A DNA stretch of 64,000 nt from Streptomyces sp. NRRL S-340 (GTDB lineage: Bacteria; Actinomycetota; Actinomycetes; Streptomycetales; Streptomycetaceae). Positions 35,896 to 43,552 of this stretch are shown in pieces. Under the pieces are notes generated by a model. The model searched no databases. It saw only the letters and a program-made list of their open reading frames with translations, and was not told the origin of the DNA. Position 1 is the stretch's first letter; every line of letters begins with the position of its first letter. The DNA lies in NCBI RefSeq assembly GCF_000720185.1, contig NZ_JOIY01000029.1:41414-105413 (forward strand), read 5' to 3'. Position numbers and translations under genes: made by a program.

Positions 35896-37307
35896 CCCTC
35901 GCCCCGGCGGAGGCCGGGCCGCGGCAGGACCTCGCGCCGCTGCTGCCGCTGCTCGGCCCCTGGCTGCGCACACGCCGCTGGTACGCGGCCGGCCCGTCCC
36001 CCGCCGGGGCCCTCACCCCGGTCGTGCTGAACGTCGTAAGGGAGCAGGCACCCGCGCTGCTGCACACCGTGCTGCGCACCCAGGACGGACAGCTGTACCA
36101 GCTCCTGCTCGGGCTGCGCCCCGACCTGCCCCGGCGGCTCGCGGGCGCGGCCATCGGACAGGTGCCGGACGGCGACCGGCGCGGCTGGACCCTGTACGAG
36201 GCCACGGAGGACGCCGCGCTCATGGGGGTGCTCCTGCGCCACCTCGCGCGGGGCACCGACGGCGGACTGCGCCTGCAGCGCGCCACCCGGATGCCCCTGC
36301 CCGTGGGCCTGGTGCCCCGGCCACTGACCGCCGACCAGAGCAACAGCGCCGTCGTCTTCGGCGACCGGCTGCTGCTCAAGATCTACCGGCGCCCCGAACC
36401 CGGCGCCCACCTGGAGGTCGAGACGCTGCGCGCGCTCACCGAGGCGAACTGCGTCCGCACCCCGCGGCTGCACGGCACCCTGCTCGGCGGACCCACCGGC
36501 CTGGTCCTCGGGCTCATGGAGGACCTCCTGCCCGCCGAGGGCGACGGATGGCAGGCCGCGGTGCGCCAGGTCACCGACTGCGTGGACGGCACCTGCCCCA
36601 CCGTCCCGGCGACCGGCGGCTTCACCGCGCACGCCCGGGCCCTGGGCGCGGCCGTCGCCGAGGTGCACACGGCGCTGGCCGACGTCTTCCCGCGGGTGCT
36701 GCTCACCCCGGACGACATCGCACGCCAGGCGGCCGAGATGACCGCGCGCCTGGACCGGGCGATGCGGGAGGTACCGGCGCTGGCCCGCCACCGGGCCCCG
36801 ATCACCCGGCTCTACGACGACTACGCACGGGCCGGCGCGCGCGGCTGCCCGGTCCTCGCCCAGCGGGTCCACGGCGACCTGCACCTGGGCCAGGCGCTGC
36901 CCACGCCGTCCGGCTGGCGGCTGATCGACTTCGAGGGCGAACCGGCGCGTCCCGCCGCCGAACGCGCCGCCCCGCAGCCGGTGCTGAGGGACCTGGCGGG
37001 CATGCTCCGCTCCTTCGACTACGCCGCCCAGGCGGGCCTGCGTGCCCTGCGCGCACGCGATCCGGACGACGCCCCCAGGTCCCGTCTGCGCCGTGCCCGC
37101 CGCGCGCGGGCCTGGGCGCTGCGCAACCGCCGCGCGTTCCTGGCCGGTTACGCGGACGCCGGCGGCACGGACCCGCACTGCCACCCCCTCCCGCTCAGGG
37201 CGTTCGAAGCGGACAAGGCGGTCTACGAGGCCGTCTACGAGCACCGGCACCGCCCGGACTGGCTGCCGATCCCGCTGGAGGCGGTGCACCGGCTGGCCCG
37301 TACGTGA
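35892..37307 (+). CDS. Maltokinase (Mak/Pep2-type aminoglycoside phosphotransferase fold)
   Basis: 471 residues. The N-terminal cap domain is typical of maltokinases (RTRRWYAAG at the start), with ATP-binding Lys in DRLLLKIYRRPEP. The Brenner motif RVHGDLHLGQAL is near 322 and the DFG-like LIDFEGEPARP follows. It phosphorylates maltose to maltose 1-phosphate, the donor for GlgE. In many actinobacteria it is fused or adjacent to trehalose synthase; here it stands alone after glgE with a 4-base overlap. Cytosolic. Confidence 0.92.
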   Translation: MTLAPAEAGPRQDLAPLLPLLGPWLRTRRWYAAGPSPAGALTPVVLNVVREQAPALLHTVLRTQDGQLYQLLLGLRPDLPRRLAGAAIGQVPDGDRRGWTLYEATEDAALMGVLLRHLARGTDGGLRLQRATRMPLPVGLVPRPLTADQSNSAVVFGDRLLLKIYRRPEPGAHLEVETLRALTEANCVRTPRLHGTLLGGPTGLVLGLMEDLLPAEGDGWQAAVRQVTDCVDGTCPTVPATGGFTAHARALGAAVAEVHTALADVFPRVLLTPDDIARQAAEMTARLDRAMREVPALARHRAPITRLYDDYARAGARGCPVLAQRVHGDLHLGQALPTPSGWRLIDFEGEPARPAAERAAPQPVLRDLAGMLRSFDYAAQAGLRALRARDPDDAPRSRLRRARRARAWALRNRRAFLAGYADAGGTDPHCHPLPLRAFEADKAVYEAVYEHRHRPDWLPIPLEAVHRLART

Positions 37308-37359
37308 CGGGACGCCGCACCCGGCCGCGCCCGCCGGGAACCCGCGCGACGACGGCGTC

Positions 37360-37389
37360 GGGCCGCCGGCCGGAGCCGGCCGGCGGCCC
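37360..37389 (+). terminator. GC hairpin between maltokinase and hexomutase genes
   Basis: A perfect 14-bp palindromic stem (37360-37373 with 37376-37389). It could terminate or attenuate transcription before the phosphohexomutase gene. Confidence 0.6.
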
Positions 37390-37418
37390 CGTCCCCGACC
37401 TTGAGGAGAACTGCCTCG

Positions 37419-38783
37419 ATGACCACTGAACCCGAGGACGACCTGTACGACCGGATCGTGACCCCGTACGACATCCGGGGCCTGTTCCGCGCCGAGGTCG
37501 ACCCCGGCCTCGCCTACCGCGCCGGAGCCGCCTTCACCGAGCTGACCGGCGCGGGCACGGTCGCCGTGGCCCACGACGCGCGGGCGTCCTCGCCCTGCCT
37601 CGCCGACGCGTTCGGCCAGGGCGTCCTCGACCAAGGCGCCGACGTCGTCGACGCGGGCCTGGGCTCCACCGACTACCTGTCGTACGTCTCGGGCCGCCTG
37701 GACGTCCCCGGCGCCATGATCACGGCCGACCGGGCACCGGCCGCGTACAACGGGATCCGGCTGTGCCACGCGGGCGCCGTCGACGTCGACGAGGGCACCG
37801 GCATGGAACTGCTCCGCCGCCGCCTGCGCGGACCGCGCCCGCCGCTGGCCGACCGCCCCGGCTCGGTGCTGCCCGCCCGCCTCCTGCCCGACTACGCCGG
37901 GCACCTGCGGGCGCTCGTCGACCTCTCGGACATCCGCCCGCTGAAGGTCGTCGTCGACGCCGGCAACGGGGCGGCGGCCCGCACCGCGCCGCTCGTCCTC
38001 GGTCACCCGTCGATCGAACTGGTCCCGCTGCACTTCGAGTTGACGGGCCCGTTCCCGCACTGGGCGCCGTACCTGGCCGACGTGGACGCGCTGGGGGAGA
38101 AGGTGCGCGAGTCGGGGGCCGACGCCGGGCTGGCCTTCGACGGGGACGGGGACCGGATGGTGGCCGTCGACGAGCGCGGCGCGCCGGTGCCGCCCGCCAC
38201 GGTGATCGCGCTGGTGGCCGGGCGGGAGCTGGCCCGCCGGCCGGGCGCCGCGGTGGTCCACGACCTGCTGACCGCCACCTCCGCCATCGACGCCATCAAG
38301 GAGGCGGGCGGCATCCCGGTGCGCTCCCGCACCGGGCCGGCCGCCGTCAAGGCGCTGATGGCCGAACAGGACGCGGCGTTCGGCGGCGCGCACAGCGGCC
38401 ACTACTACTTCCGTGACTTCTGGTACGCCGACACCGGCATGCTGGCCGCGCTGCACCTGCTGGCGGAACTCGGCGCGTCGGGCCGGGAGCTGTCGGAACT
38501 GGCCGCCCGGCACGACCGGTACGCCTGCTCCGGCACGCTCGACGTGCGGGTGCCGGACCCGCTGGCCGCCCTGCAGCGCGTGGTGCGTCACTTCGCCGCC
38601 GAGGGCACGGCGCTCGACCACCTCGACGGGGTGACCGGCGAGCTGGCCGACGGCGCCTGGTTCAACGTGCGCGTGCCGGGGACCGGCCCCGTCGTCCGGG
38701 TGAACGTGGAGGCGGGAACGGTCGCGGCGATGGAACGGCTGCGGGACCGGGTGGTGGAGGTGGTGGTCAGCGCCGGTCGGTGA
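37419..38783 (+). CDS. Phosphomannomutase/phosphoglucomutase homologue lacking the catalytic serine
   Basis: 454 residues, four-domain alpha-D-phosphohexomutase fold. The metal loop AFDGDGDRMVAV (near residue 245) and sugar loop GGAHSGHYYF are intact. The active-site phosphoserine loop, normally T-A-S-H-N-P, reads T-A-D-R-A-P at residues 102-107, so Asp104 replaces the serine and the H-N pair is lost. It may be inactive as a mutase, work by a different mechanism, or serve as a binding or regulatory protein. GAGGAGA precedes ATG 37419. Its last 17 bases overlap the convergent XRE-TPR gene. Confidence 0.88.
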   Translation: MTTEPEDDLYDRIVTPYDIRGLFRAEVDPGLAYRAGAAFTELTGAGTVAVAHDARASSPCLADAFGQGVLDQGADVVDAGLGSTDYLSYVSGRLDVPGAMITADRAPAAYNGIRLCHAGAVDVDEGTGMELLRRRLRGPRPPLADRPGSVLPARLLPDYAGHLRALVDLSDIRPLKVVVDAGNGAAARTAPLVLGHPSIELVPLHFELTGPFPHWAPYLADVDALGEKVRESGADAGLAFDGDGDRMVAVDERGAPVPPATVIALVAGRELARRPGAAVVHDLLTATSAIDAIKEAGGIPVRSRTGPAAVKALMAEQDAAFGGAHSGHYYFRDFWYADTGMLAALHLLAELGASGRELSELAARHDRYACSGTLDVRVPDPLAALQRVVRHFAAEGTALDHLDGVTGELADGAWFNVRVPGTGPVVRVNVEAGTVAAMERLRDRVVEVVVSAGR

Positions 38784-40116
38784 GGGCGGCCTCCGGGGCA
38801 CGGGTGCGGGCCAGGCCGGCGGTGGTGAGCGCCATGTCGTAGGCCTTGAGCGCCTCGTCGGTGTTGCCGTGGTGGCGCCACAGGTCGCCGATGTGGCGCC
38901 AGGTCTGCGCGGAGTCCTGGGAGGCCGGCAGCTGCCGCAACTGGCGTGCGGCCGACTGGAGGTGCTGGACGGCCTCTTCCGGGGCGCTGCGCAGCAGACA
39001 GATCTCGGCGAGGTACGTCCGTGCGAGCGCGGACAGCACCCGGGAGTCGGAGCCGAGCAGCCCGAGCGCCCGCTCCGCGTGGGCGGCGGCCGTGTCCCAG
39101 TGGCCGAGCTGCTTCTCCGCGTTGGCCAGGTTCAGCTCGCAACGGGACAGCTCGCTGGCGCTGCCGACCTCGGCCAGCGTCTCCTGCGCGGACTCCAGCA
39201 GTTCCAGGGCTCGTTCGGGGCGGGGCGGGTCCAGCTGGAGGAGCATCGAGCCGTAGTTCATCCTGAGCATGGCCGCATGGCGCGCGTTGTCGCCCTCGGC
39301 CATCATCGCCAGGGCCCGCTCGGTCAGGGCGATCGCCTCGCTCAGCCGCCCCTGGGAGCCCGCGACGAGTCCCGCGTTCCAGTAGACGGCGCCGCGCGCC
39401 CCGTGGGAGCCCTGGGTCTCGGCGGCGGGCAGCAGGCGCTCCCCGAGGAGCTGGGCGCGGGTCAGGTCGCCGCGCATGTGGTAGGAGCCCATGAGGGTGA
39501 CGCCGAGCTGGATGTGGTCCATCGTCGTCTCGAGGCCGAGTCCGTCGAGCTGTGCCACCGCCCGTTCACCGATGTCGATGCTGAGCGCGACGTCCCCGGC
39601 GTCGCGGTAGCAGCGGCACAGCGCGACGGCGATGCGGCACCATTCGTCGGAGCCGACGGCGATGGAGGGGTCGCGGTGCAGGCCGTCGAGGACGGAGAGC
39701 GCGGCTTCGAGGCGGCCGGTCTTCTCGAGCGCGGCGGCCTGGCCGATGAGAGCGCGCCGGATCATGGCACCGTCCAGGGTCGAGCGGTGGGAGAGGAGTT
39801 CACCGAAGGACTGCAGGGCCTCGCCGTTGTCCCCGTTGCGCAGCGCCATCTCGGCGAAGGCCAGCTTCAGCCGGTTCTCCTCGGCGCGGCGGTCGTCGAC
39901 CCCGGTCAGCAGGTAGTCGGTGGAGGTGCCGAGCTTCTCGGCGATGGCGGCCAGCACCGCGGGTGACGGTACGCGCTTGCCGGACTCGATCAGGGAGATG
40001 TAACTCGTCGAGGCGTCGGCCGAGGCCAGGTCCTGCTGCTTCAGTCCGCGCCGTGTCCGAAGGGTCCTTATGCGGCCCCCAAGGCCCTCTGCCTGTTCCA
40101 CCTTGGCGTGATCCAT
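38767..40116 (-). CDS. XRE-family regulator with C-terminal TPR domain (RRNPP-like architecture)
   Basis: 449 residues. The N-terminal helix-turn-helix (about 12-70) contains IRTLRTRRGLKQQDLAS and STSYISLIESGKRVPSP. The remainder is a helical TPR-like array of about 8-9 repeats (for example ALLGRTL-type spacing, EEAVQHLQSAARQLRQL near the end). This HTH plus TPR layout is that of PlcR/NprR/Rgg-type peptide-sensing regulators and of many Streptomyces XRE regulators. ATG 40116 follows AAGGAG. Divergent from a 46-residue hydrophobic-leader peptide gene and next to an oligopeptide importer, so a peptide ligand is a reasonable hypothesis. Confidence 0.9.
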   Translation of the reverse strand: MDHAKVEQAEGLGGRIRTLRTRRGLKQQDLASADASTSYISLIESGKRVPSPAVLAAIAEKLGTSTDYLLTGVDDRRAEENRLKLAFAEMALRNGDNGEALQSFGELLSHRSTLDGAMIRRALIGQAAALEKTGRLEAALSVLDGLHRDPSIAVGSDEWCRIAVALCRCYRDAGDVALSIDIGERAVAQLDGLGLETTMDHIQLGVTLMGSYHMRGDLTRAQLLGERLLPAAETQGSHGARGAVYWNAGLVAGSQGRLSEAIALTERALAMMAEGDNARHAAMLRMNYGSMLLQLDPPRPERALELLESAQETLAEVGSASELSRCELNLANAEKQLGHWDTAAAHAERALGLLGSDSRVLSALARTYLAEICLLRSAPEEAVQHLQSAARQLRQLPASQDSAQTWRHIGDLWRHHGNTDEALKAYDMALTTAGLARTRAPEAALTDRR

Positions 40117-40142
40117 GGGGACTCCTTCCGGAGTTCATGACT

Positions 40143-40320
40143 AGTTGTGTGACAACTCAAAGTTACCAGCGTGACTCTGTGAAGCCTAGGGGTGTGGGCC
40201 AAGTCTCCTCTGCCCGGGGGGAGTAGGGAGAGCGGGCGAATCGGCCAGCGGGCTTTGCCGTGCTATTACTTGACTAAAGAAGTGACTGATACTTGACTCA
40301 GCTTGTCAACTCACAGGAGA
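40143..40320. promoter_or_regulatory. AT-rich divergent promoter with palindrome and direct repeats
   Basis: AGTTGT-GTG-ACAACT at 40143-40157 is a perfect 6+3+6 inverted repeat near the regulator start. TACTTGACT occurs twice (40267-40275 and 40290-40298, period 23), followed by TTGAC-N7-GTCAA across 40293-40309. AGGAGAG (40315-40321) is a ribosome-binding-like sequence. The base composition differs strongly from the flanking genes. Candidate binding sites for the XRE-TPR regulator on both divergent promoters. Confidence 0.6.
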
Positions 40321-40344
40321 GCGTGACGATTGGGGGGCTCGACG

Positions 40345-40485
40345 ATGAGGAACAGTCTGCTGGTACTCCTGCTGGTTCTGTGCGTGGGGGGAGGCGCGGT
40401 CCTCGGCTGGCGCATCGATGCCGCCGGAGCCGGCCGGCCGGTCCCGGTCAGCAAGGAGGCGTCGATCGGCGGGGCCTGCTGCTGA
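40345..40485 (+). CDS. 46-residue putative secreted/signal peptide with C-terminal Gly-Gly-Ala-Cys-Cys
   Basis: Translation from ATG 40345: short Arg start (MRNS), then hydrophobic LLVLLLVLCVGGGAVLG (residues 5-21), then a hydrophilic tail RIDAAGAGRPVPVSKEAS ending IGGACC and TGA. It looks like a membrane-targeted leader with a short extracytoplasmic C-terminus, the shape of a propeptide pheromone. GGGGGG lies 8 bases upstream; a better AGGAG sits 26 bases upstream, so an in-frame TTG at 40330 is an alternative start. A strong terminator follows 12 bp after the stop. No modifying enzyme is adjacent. I do not recognise a named family; it could also be a small membrane protein. Confidence 0.6.
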   Translation: MRNSLLVLLLVLCVGGGAVLGWRIDAAGAGRPVPVSKEASIGGACC

Positions 40486-40497
40486 CCGGCGTCCCGG

Positions 40498-40527
40498 GGC
40501 GGCTCACCGGCGTCCCGGTGAGCCGCC
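40498..40527. terminator. Bidirectional hairpin terminator
   Basis: A perfect 13-bp stem (40498-40510 with 40515-40527) and 4-nt loop lie between the convergent small-peptide gene and ABC transporter operon. Confidence 0.85.
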
Positions 40528-40574
40528 CGGGGGGAACCGGGGCCCGGCCCCGGCGCACCGGACGCCCTGCCGGA

Positions 40575-42716
40575 TCACTGGGCAGCAGGGGGGTGTTCCT
40601 CCGGGGCCGGCCGGTTGTGGAGGGACATCCCCTCGTCCGTCCAGGGGAAATGGCAGGCAGCGCCGTCCGCCGCCGGGGGCGAGGGGAGGTCGCGCTCGCA
40701 CAGCAGACGGTGCTCCGCCGGGAGCCGGCGGTAGACGGGGCAGCTCCCCCGGTAGGCGCAGCCGGTGGACGTGTCGACGTCCTCCCAGGGGGTGAGCGGC
40801 CGGACCGGCCGGGGCCGCCGCGCGCGCGGCCCGAGGACGGGCACGGCGGACAGCAGCGCGCGTGTGTACGGGTGCCGGGGACGGTCGAACACCGCGTCGA
40901 CGGTGCCCGACTCCACGGTCCGGCCTCCGTGCATGACCACGACCCGGTCCGCGAGCTGCCGCACCACCGCGAGGTCGTGCGAGACGAGCAGACAGGCCGG
41001 ACTGCCGGGCGCGGAGGTCAGACGGCGCAGCAGGGCGATGATGCCCGCCTGCACACAGACGTCGAGCGCCGAGACGGGCTCGTCCAGCAGGAGCAGTTCG
41101 GGACGGACGGCGAGGGCGCGGGCCAGGGCCACGCGCTGCACCTGGCCGCCGGAGAGCTGGTGCGGGAGCCGTCCGGCGGTCCGCGGGTCCAGCTCCACCT
41201 GGGCGAGCAACTCGGCCGTCCGGGAAGCCACGTGGGCGGCGGGTGCGCCCTGGGCCTCCAGCGGCTCGGCGATGATCCGGGCGATCGTCATCCGGGGGTC
41301 CAGGCTCGCCGCGGGGTCCTGGAGCACCATCTGCACCCGTCCGCGCAGGCGCCGCGCCCCGGACCGGGTGAGCCGGGCCGTGTCCTGTCCCAGGACCTCG
41401 ACGCGCCCGGACTCCGGTGCGGTGAGGGCGATGATCCGGGCCAGCGTCGTCGACTTCCCGGCGCCGGACTCGCCGACCAGTGCGACGGTCTCGCCGCCGC
41501 GGACCTGGAGGTCTGCGTGGTGCACGGCACGGTGGGTGCCGTAGGAGGCCCCCAAGGCCGTGACCCGCAGGGCCGGCGCGTCCAGGGGCGGGTTGCCGCT
41601 CAGGGCCGAGGCCGGCACCGGGGTGCGGGGACGTGGCCTGGGCGGGGGAGAGGTGGGGTAGAGGTCCGCCGCCGTGCGGGTGGCCGTGGCCCCGGGGTCC
41701 AGGCAGGCCACCAGGTGGCCGCCCCCCGCGGGCGGCCGGGTGTGCGCCGGCGGACGGGGTACCGGGGCCGTGGCTCCCGCGGCCGGCGGCGCGCCGGCGG
41801 GCACGAGTTCCAGCTCGGGCACGGTACTCGCGCACCCCGGGCCCGCCACCGGGCAGCGCGGGGCGAACCCGCAGCCCCCGTTCCCTTCGCCCGGCGCCGG
41901 CGGCCTGCCCGGTATCTGGGTCAGCGCGTGGGCCGCGTCCAGGCGCGGGGCCGCGGCGAGCAGTCCCACCGTGTACGGCATCCGGGGGCCGGCGAACAGG
42001 GTGTCCGCCGGGGCGGACTCCACCACCCGGCCCGCGTACATCACCGCCACCCGGTCGGCCGTGCCCGCGACCGCGCCGAGGTCGTGGCTGACGAGCAGCA
42101 GTGCCGCCCCCGTGGCCGCCCGCGCCTGCCGCAGGGCCGCGAGGATCTCGGCCTGCGCGCTGACGTCGAGGGAACTGGTGGGTTCGTCGGCGACGATGAC
42201 ATCGGGGCGGCCCGCGACAGCCATGGCGATCATGGCGCGCTGGCGCAGACCGCCGGAGAGTTCGTGCGGGTAGGCGCGGCAGACCCGCTCCGGCTCGGGG
42301 ACGCCCAGCTCGGTCAGCAGCTCGACCGCACGGCGCCGCGCCGAACGGCGGCCGGGGCGCGGCCGTTCGTGGATGCGCAGCACCTCGCCGATCTGGTCCC
42401 CGATGCGGTGCACCGGCGTGAACGCGGCCAGCGGGTCCTGGAACACCAGGGAGATCCGGCTGCCGCGCAGCCGCGCGAGGTCGCGTACGGGAAGGCCGAC
42501 CAGCTCGGTGCCGAGCAGCCGCACCGAGCCGCGCACCCGCGCCCCGCGCGGCAGCAGGCCGAGCGCCGCGAGCGCCGTCAGGGACTTGCCGGCGCCCGAC
42601 TCGCCGACCAGACCGAGCACCTCGCCGCGGCGCAGCGTGAGGTCGACACCACGCACGGCGACGATTCCGGGGCCGAACTCCACGTACAGGTCCCGGAGTT
42701 CGAGGACCGTGCTCAT
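40575..42716 (-). CDS. Oligopeptide ABC transporter, fused ATPases (DppD-DppF type)
   Basis: 713 residues made of two complete nucleotide-binding domains in one chain. Domain 1 has Walker A GESGAGKSLTA, signature ELSGGLRQRAM and Walker B VIVADEPTSSLD. Domain 2 (from about 390) has GESGAGKSTTLA, QLSGGQVQRVALA and LLLLDEPVSALD. Each ends with the Cys-containing OppD/F tail (CGFAPRCPVAGPGC; CAYRGSCPVYRRL). It powers import of peptides or similar solutes. The ATG overlaps the upstream permease stop (ATGA). It is the last gene of the operon and convergent with the small-peptide gene. Confidence 0.92.
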   Translation of the reverse strand: MSTVLELRDLYVEFGPGIVAVRGVDLTLRRGEVLGLVGESGAGKSLTALAALGLLPRGARVRGSVRLLGTELVGLPVRDLARLRGSRISLVFQDPLAAFTPVHRIGDQIGEVLRIHERPRPGRRSARRRAVELLTELGVPEPERVCRAYPHELSGGLRQRAMIAMAVAGRPDVIVADEPTSSLDVSAQAEILAALRQARAATGAALLLVSHDLGAVAGTADRVAVMYAGRVVESAPADTLFAGPRMPYTVGLLAAAPRLDAAHALTQIPGRPPAPGEGNGGCGFAPRCPVAGPGCASTVPELELVPAGAPPAAGATAPVPRPPAHTRPPAGGGHLVACLDPGATATRTAADLYPTSPPPRPRPRTPVPASALSGNPPLDAPALRVTALGASYGTHRAVHHADLQVRGGETVALVGESGAGKSTTLARIIALTAPESGRVEVLGQDTARLTRSGARRLRGRVQMVLQDPAASLDPRMTIARIIAEPLEAQGAPAAHVASRTAELLAQVELDPRTAGRLPHQLSGGQVQRVALARALAVRPELLLLDEPVSALDVCVQAGIIALLRRLTSAPGSPACLLVSHDLAVVRQLADRVVVMHGGRTVESGTVDAVFDRPRHPYTRALLSAVPVLGPRARRPRPVRPLTPWEDVDTSTGCAYRGSCPVYRRLPAEHRLLCERDLPSPPAADGAACHFPWTDEGMSLHNRPAPEEHPPAAQ

Positions 42717-43552
42717 GCCGGGACCCCGGCCCGGGCGGCCGACGGGTCGAGCGCCAGGCGCAGCGCGTCGCCGACCAGGTTCACCGCGAGGACGAAGCAG
42801 AGCAGCATGCCGGTGGGGAAGAAGAACATCCACGGGTAGGTCAGCGCGGCCTCCGTGCTGTCCGCGATCAGCGTGCCCAGGGACACGTCGGGCGGCTGCA
42901 CACCGAAACCGGCGTAGGACAGGCCCGCCTCGCTGACCACAGCACCGGCCGTCGAGACCGTCGCGTGGGCGATCAGGAAGGACGTCATGTGCGGCAGGAT
43001 GTGGCGGCGGACGATGACCAGGGGACGTACGCCCATGTGCCGGGCCGCCGTCACGTACGGGCGCTCACGCAGGGAGAGCGCCATCGCGCGGACCGCCCGC
43101 GCCGTGAGCATCCAGCCGAGCGCGGCCAGCGCCCCCGCGTAGGCCACCCAGCCCGCCGGGCGCAGCGCGGGCGCCACCACGACGAGCACCAGGAAACCCG
43201 GCACCACGAGGAACACGTCCACCAGGAACGTGAGGGCCCGGTCGGTCCAGCCGCCGAAGTACCCGGCGCAGGTGCCGGCCAGGGCGGCGAAGGCCGTACC
43301 CGCCAGCGCCACGAACAGGCCGATCAGCAGGGACTTCTGCAGACCCCGCGCGGTCTGCGCGAACACGTCCTGCCCGATCCGGTTGGTGCCGAACCAGTGG
43401 CTCGGATCCGGCGGCGCGCTGAGCGCCGCGTAGTCGACGTCGGTGGGGGACCACGCGGAGACGTACGGCCCGACGGCCGCGTACAGGCACAGCGACGTGA
43501 TCAGGAAGAGGCCCATGAGTGCGGCCGGGGACCGCCTCAGGGCCCGTGTCAC
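42713..43552 (-). CDS. Oligopeptide ABC transporter permease (DppC/OppC type)
   Basis: 279 residues with about six membrane spans. It has the OppC N-terminal pattern (HWFGTNRIGQDVFAQTARG near residue 50) and the binding-protein-dependent permease EAA-like loop (YVTAARHMGVRPLVIVRRHILPH near 175). GTG 43552 overlaps the DppB-type stop (GTGA) and the stop overlaps the ATPase start. The pore is formed with the adjacent DppB-like subunit. Confidence 0.92.
   Translation of the reverse strand: MTRALRRSPAALMGLFLITSLCLYAAVGPYVSAWSPTDVDYAALSAPPDPSHWFGTNRIGQDVFAQTARGLQKSLLIGLFVALAGTAFAALAGTCAGYFGGWTDRALTFLVDVFLVVPGFLVLVVVAPALRPAGWVAYAGALAALGWMLTARAVRAMALSLRERPYVTAARHMGVRPLVIVRRHILPHMTSFLIAHATVSTAGAVVSEAGLSYAGFGVQPPDVSLGTLIADSTEAALTYPWMFFFPTGMLLCFVLAVNLVGDALRLALDPSAARAGVPA

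Noticed and set aside
40345..40485. The 46-residue peptide as a RiPP precursor
   Set aside because: No radical SAM, lanthionine, cyclodehydratase or protease-exporter gene is adjacent; the importer and TPR regulator fit a signal better, though this is not excluded.
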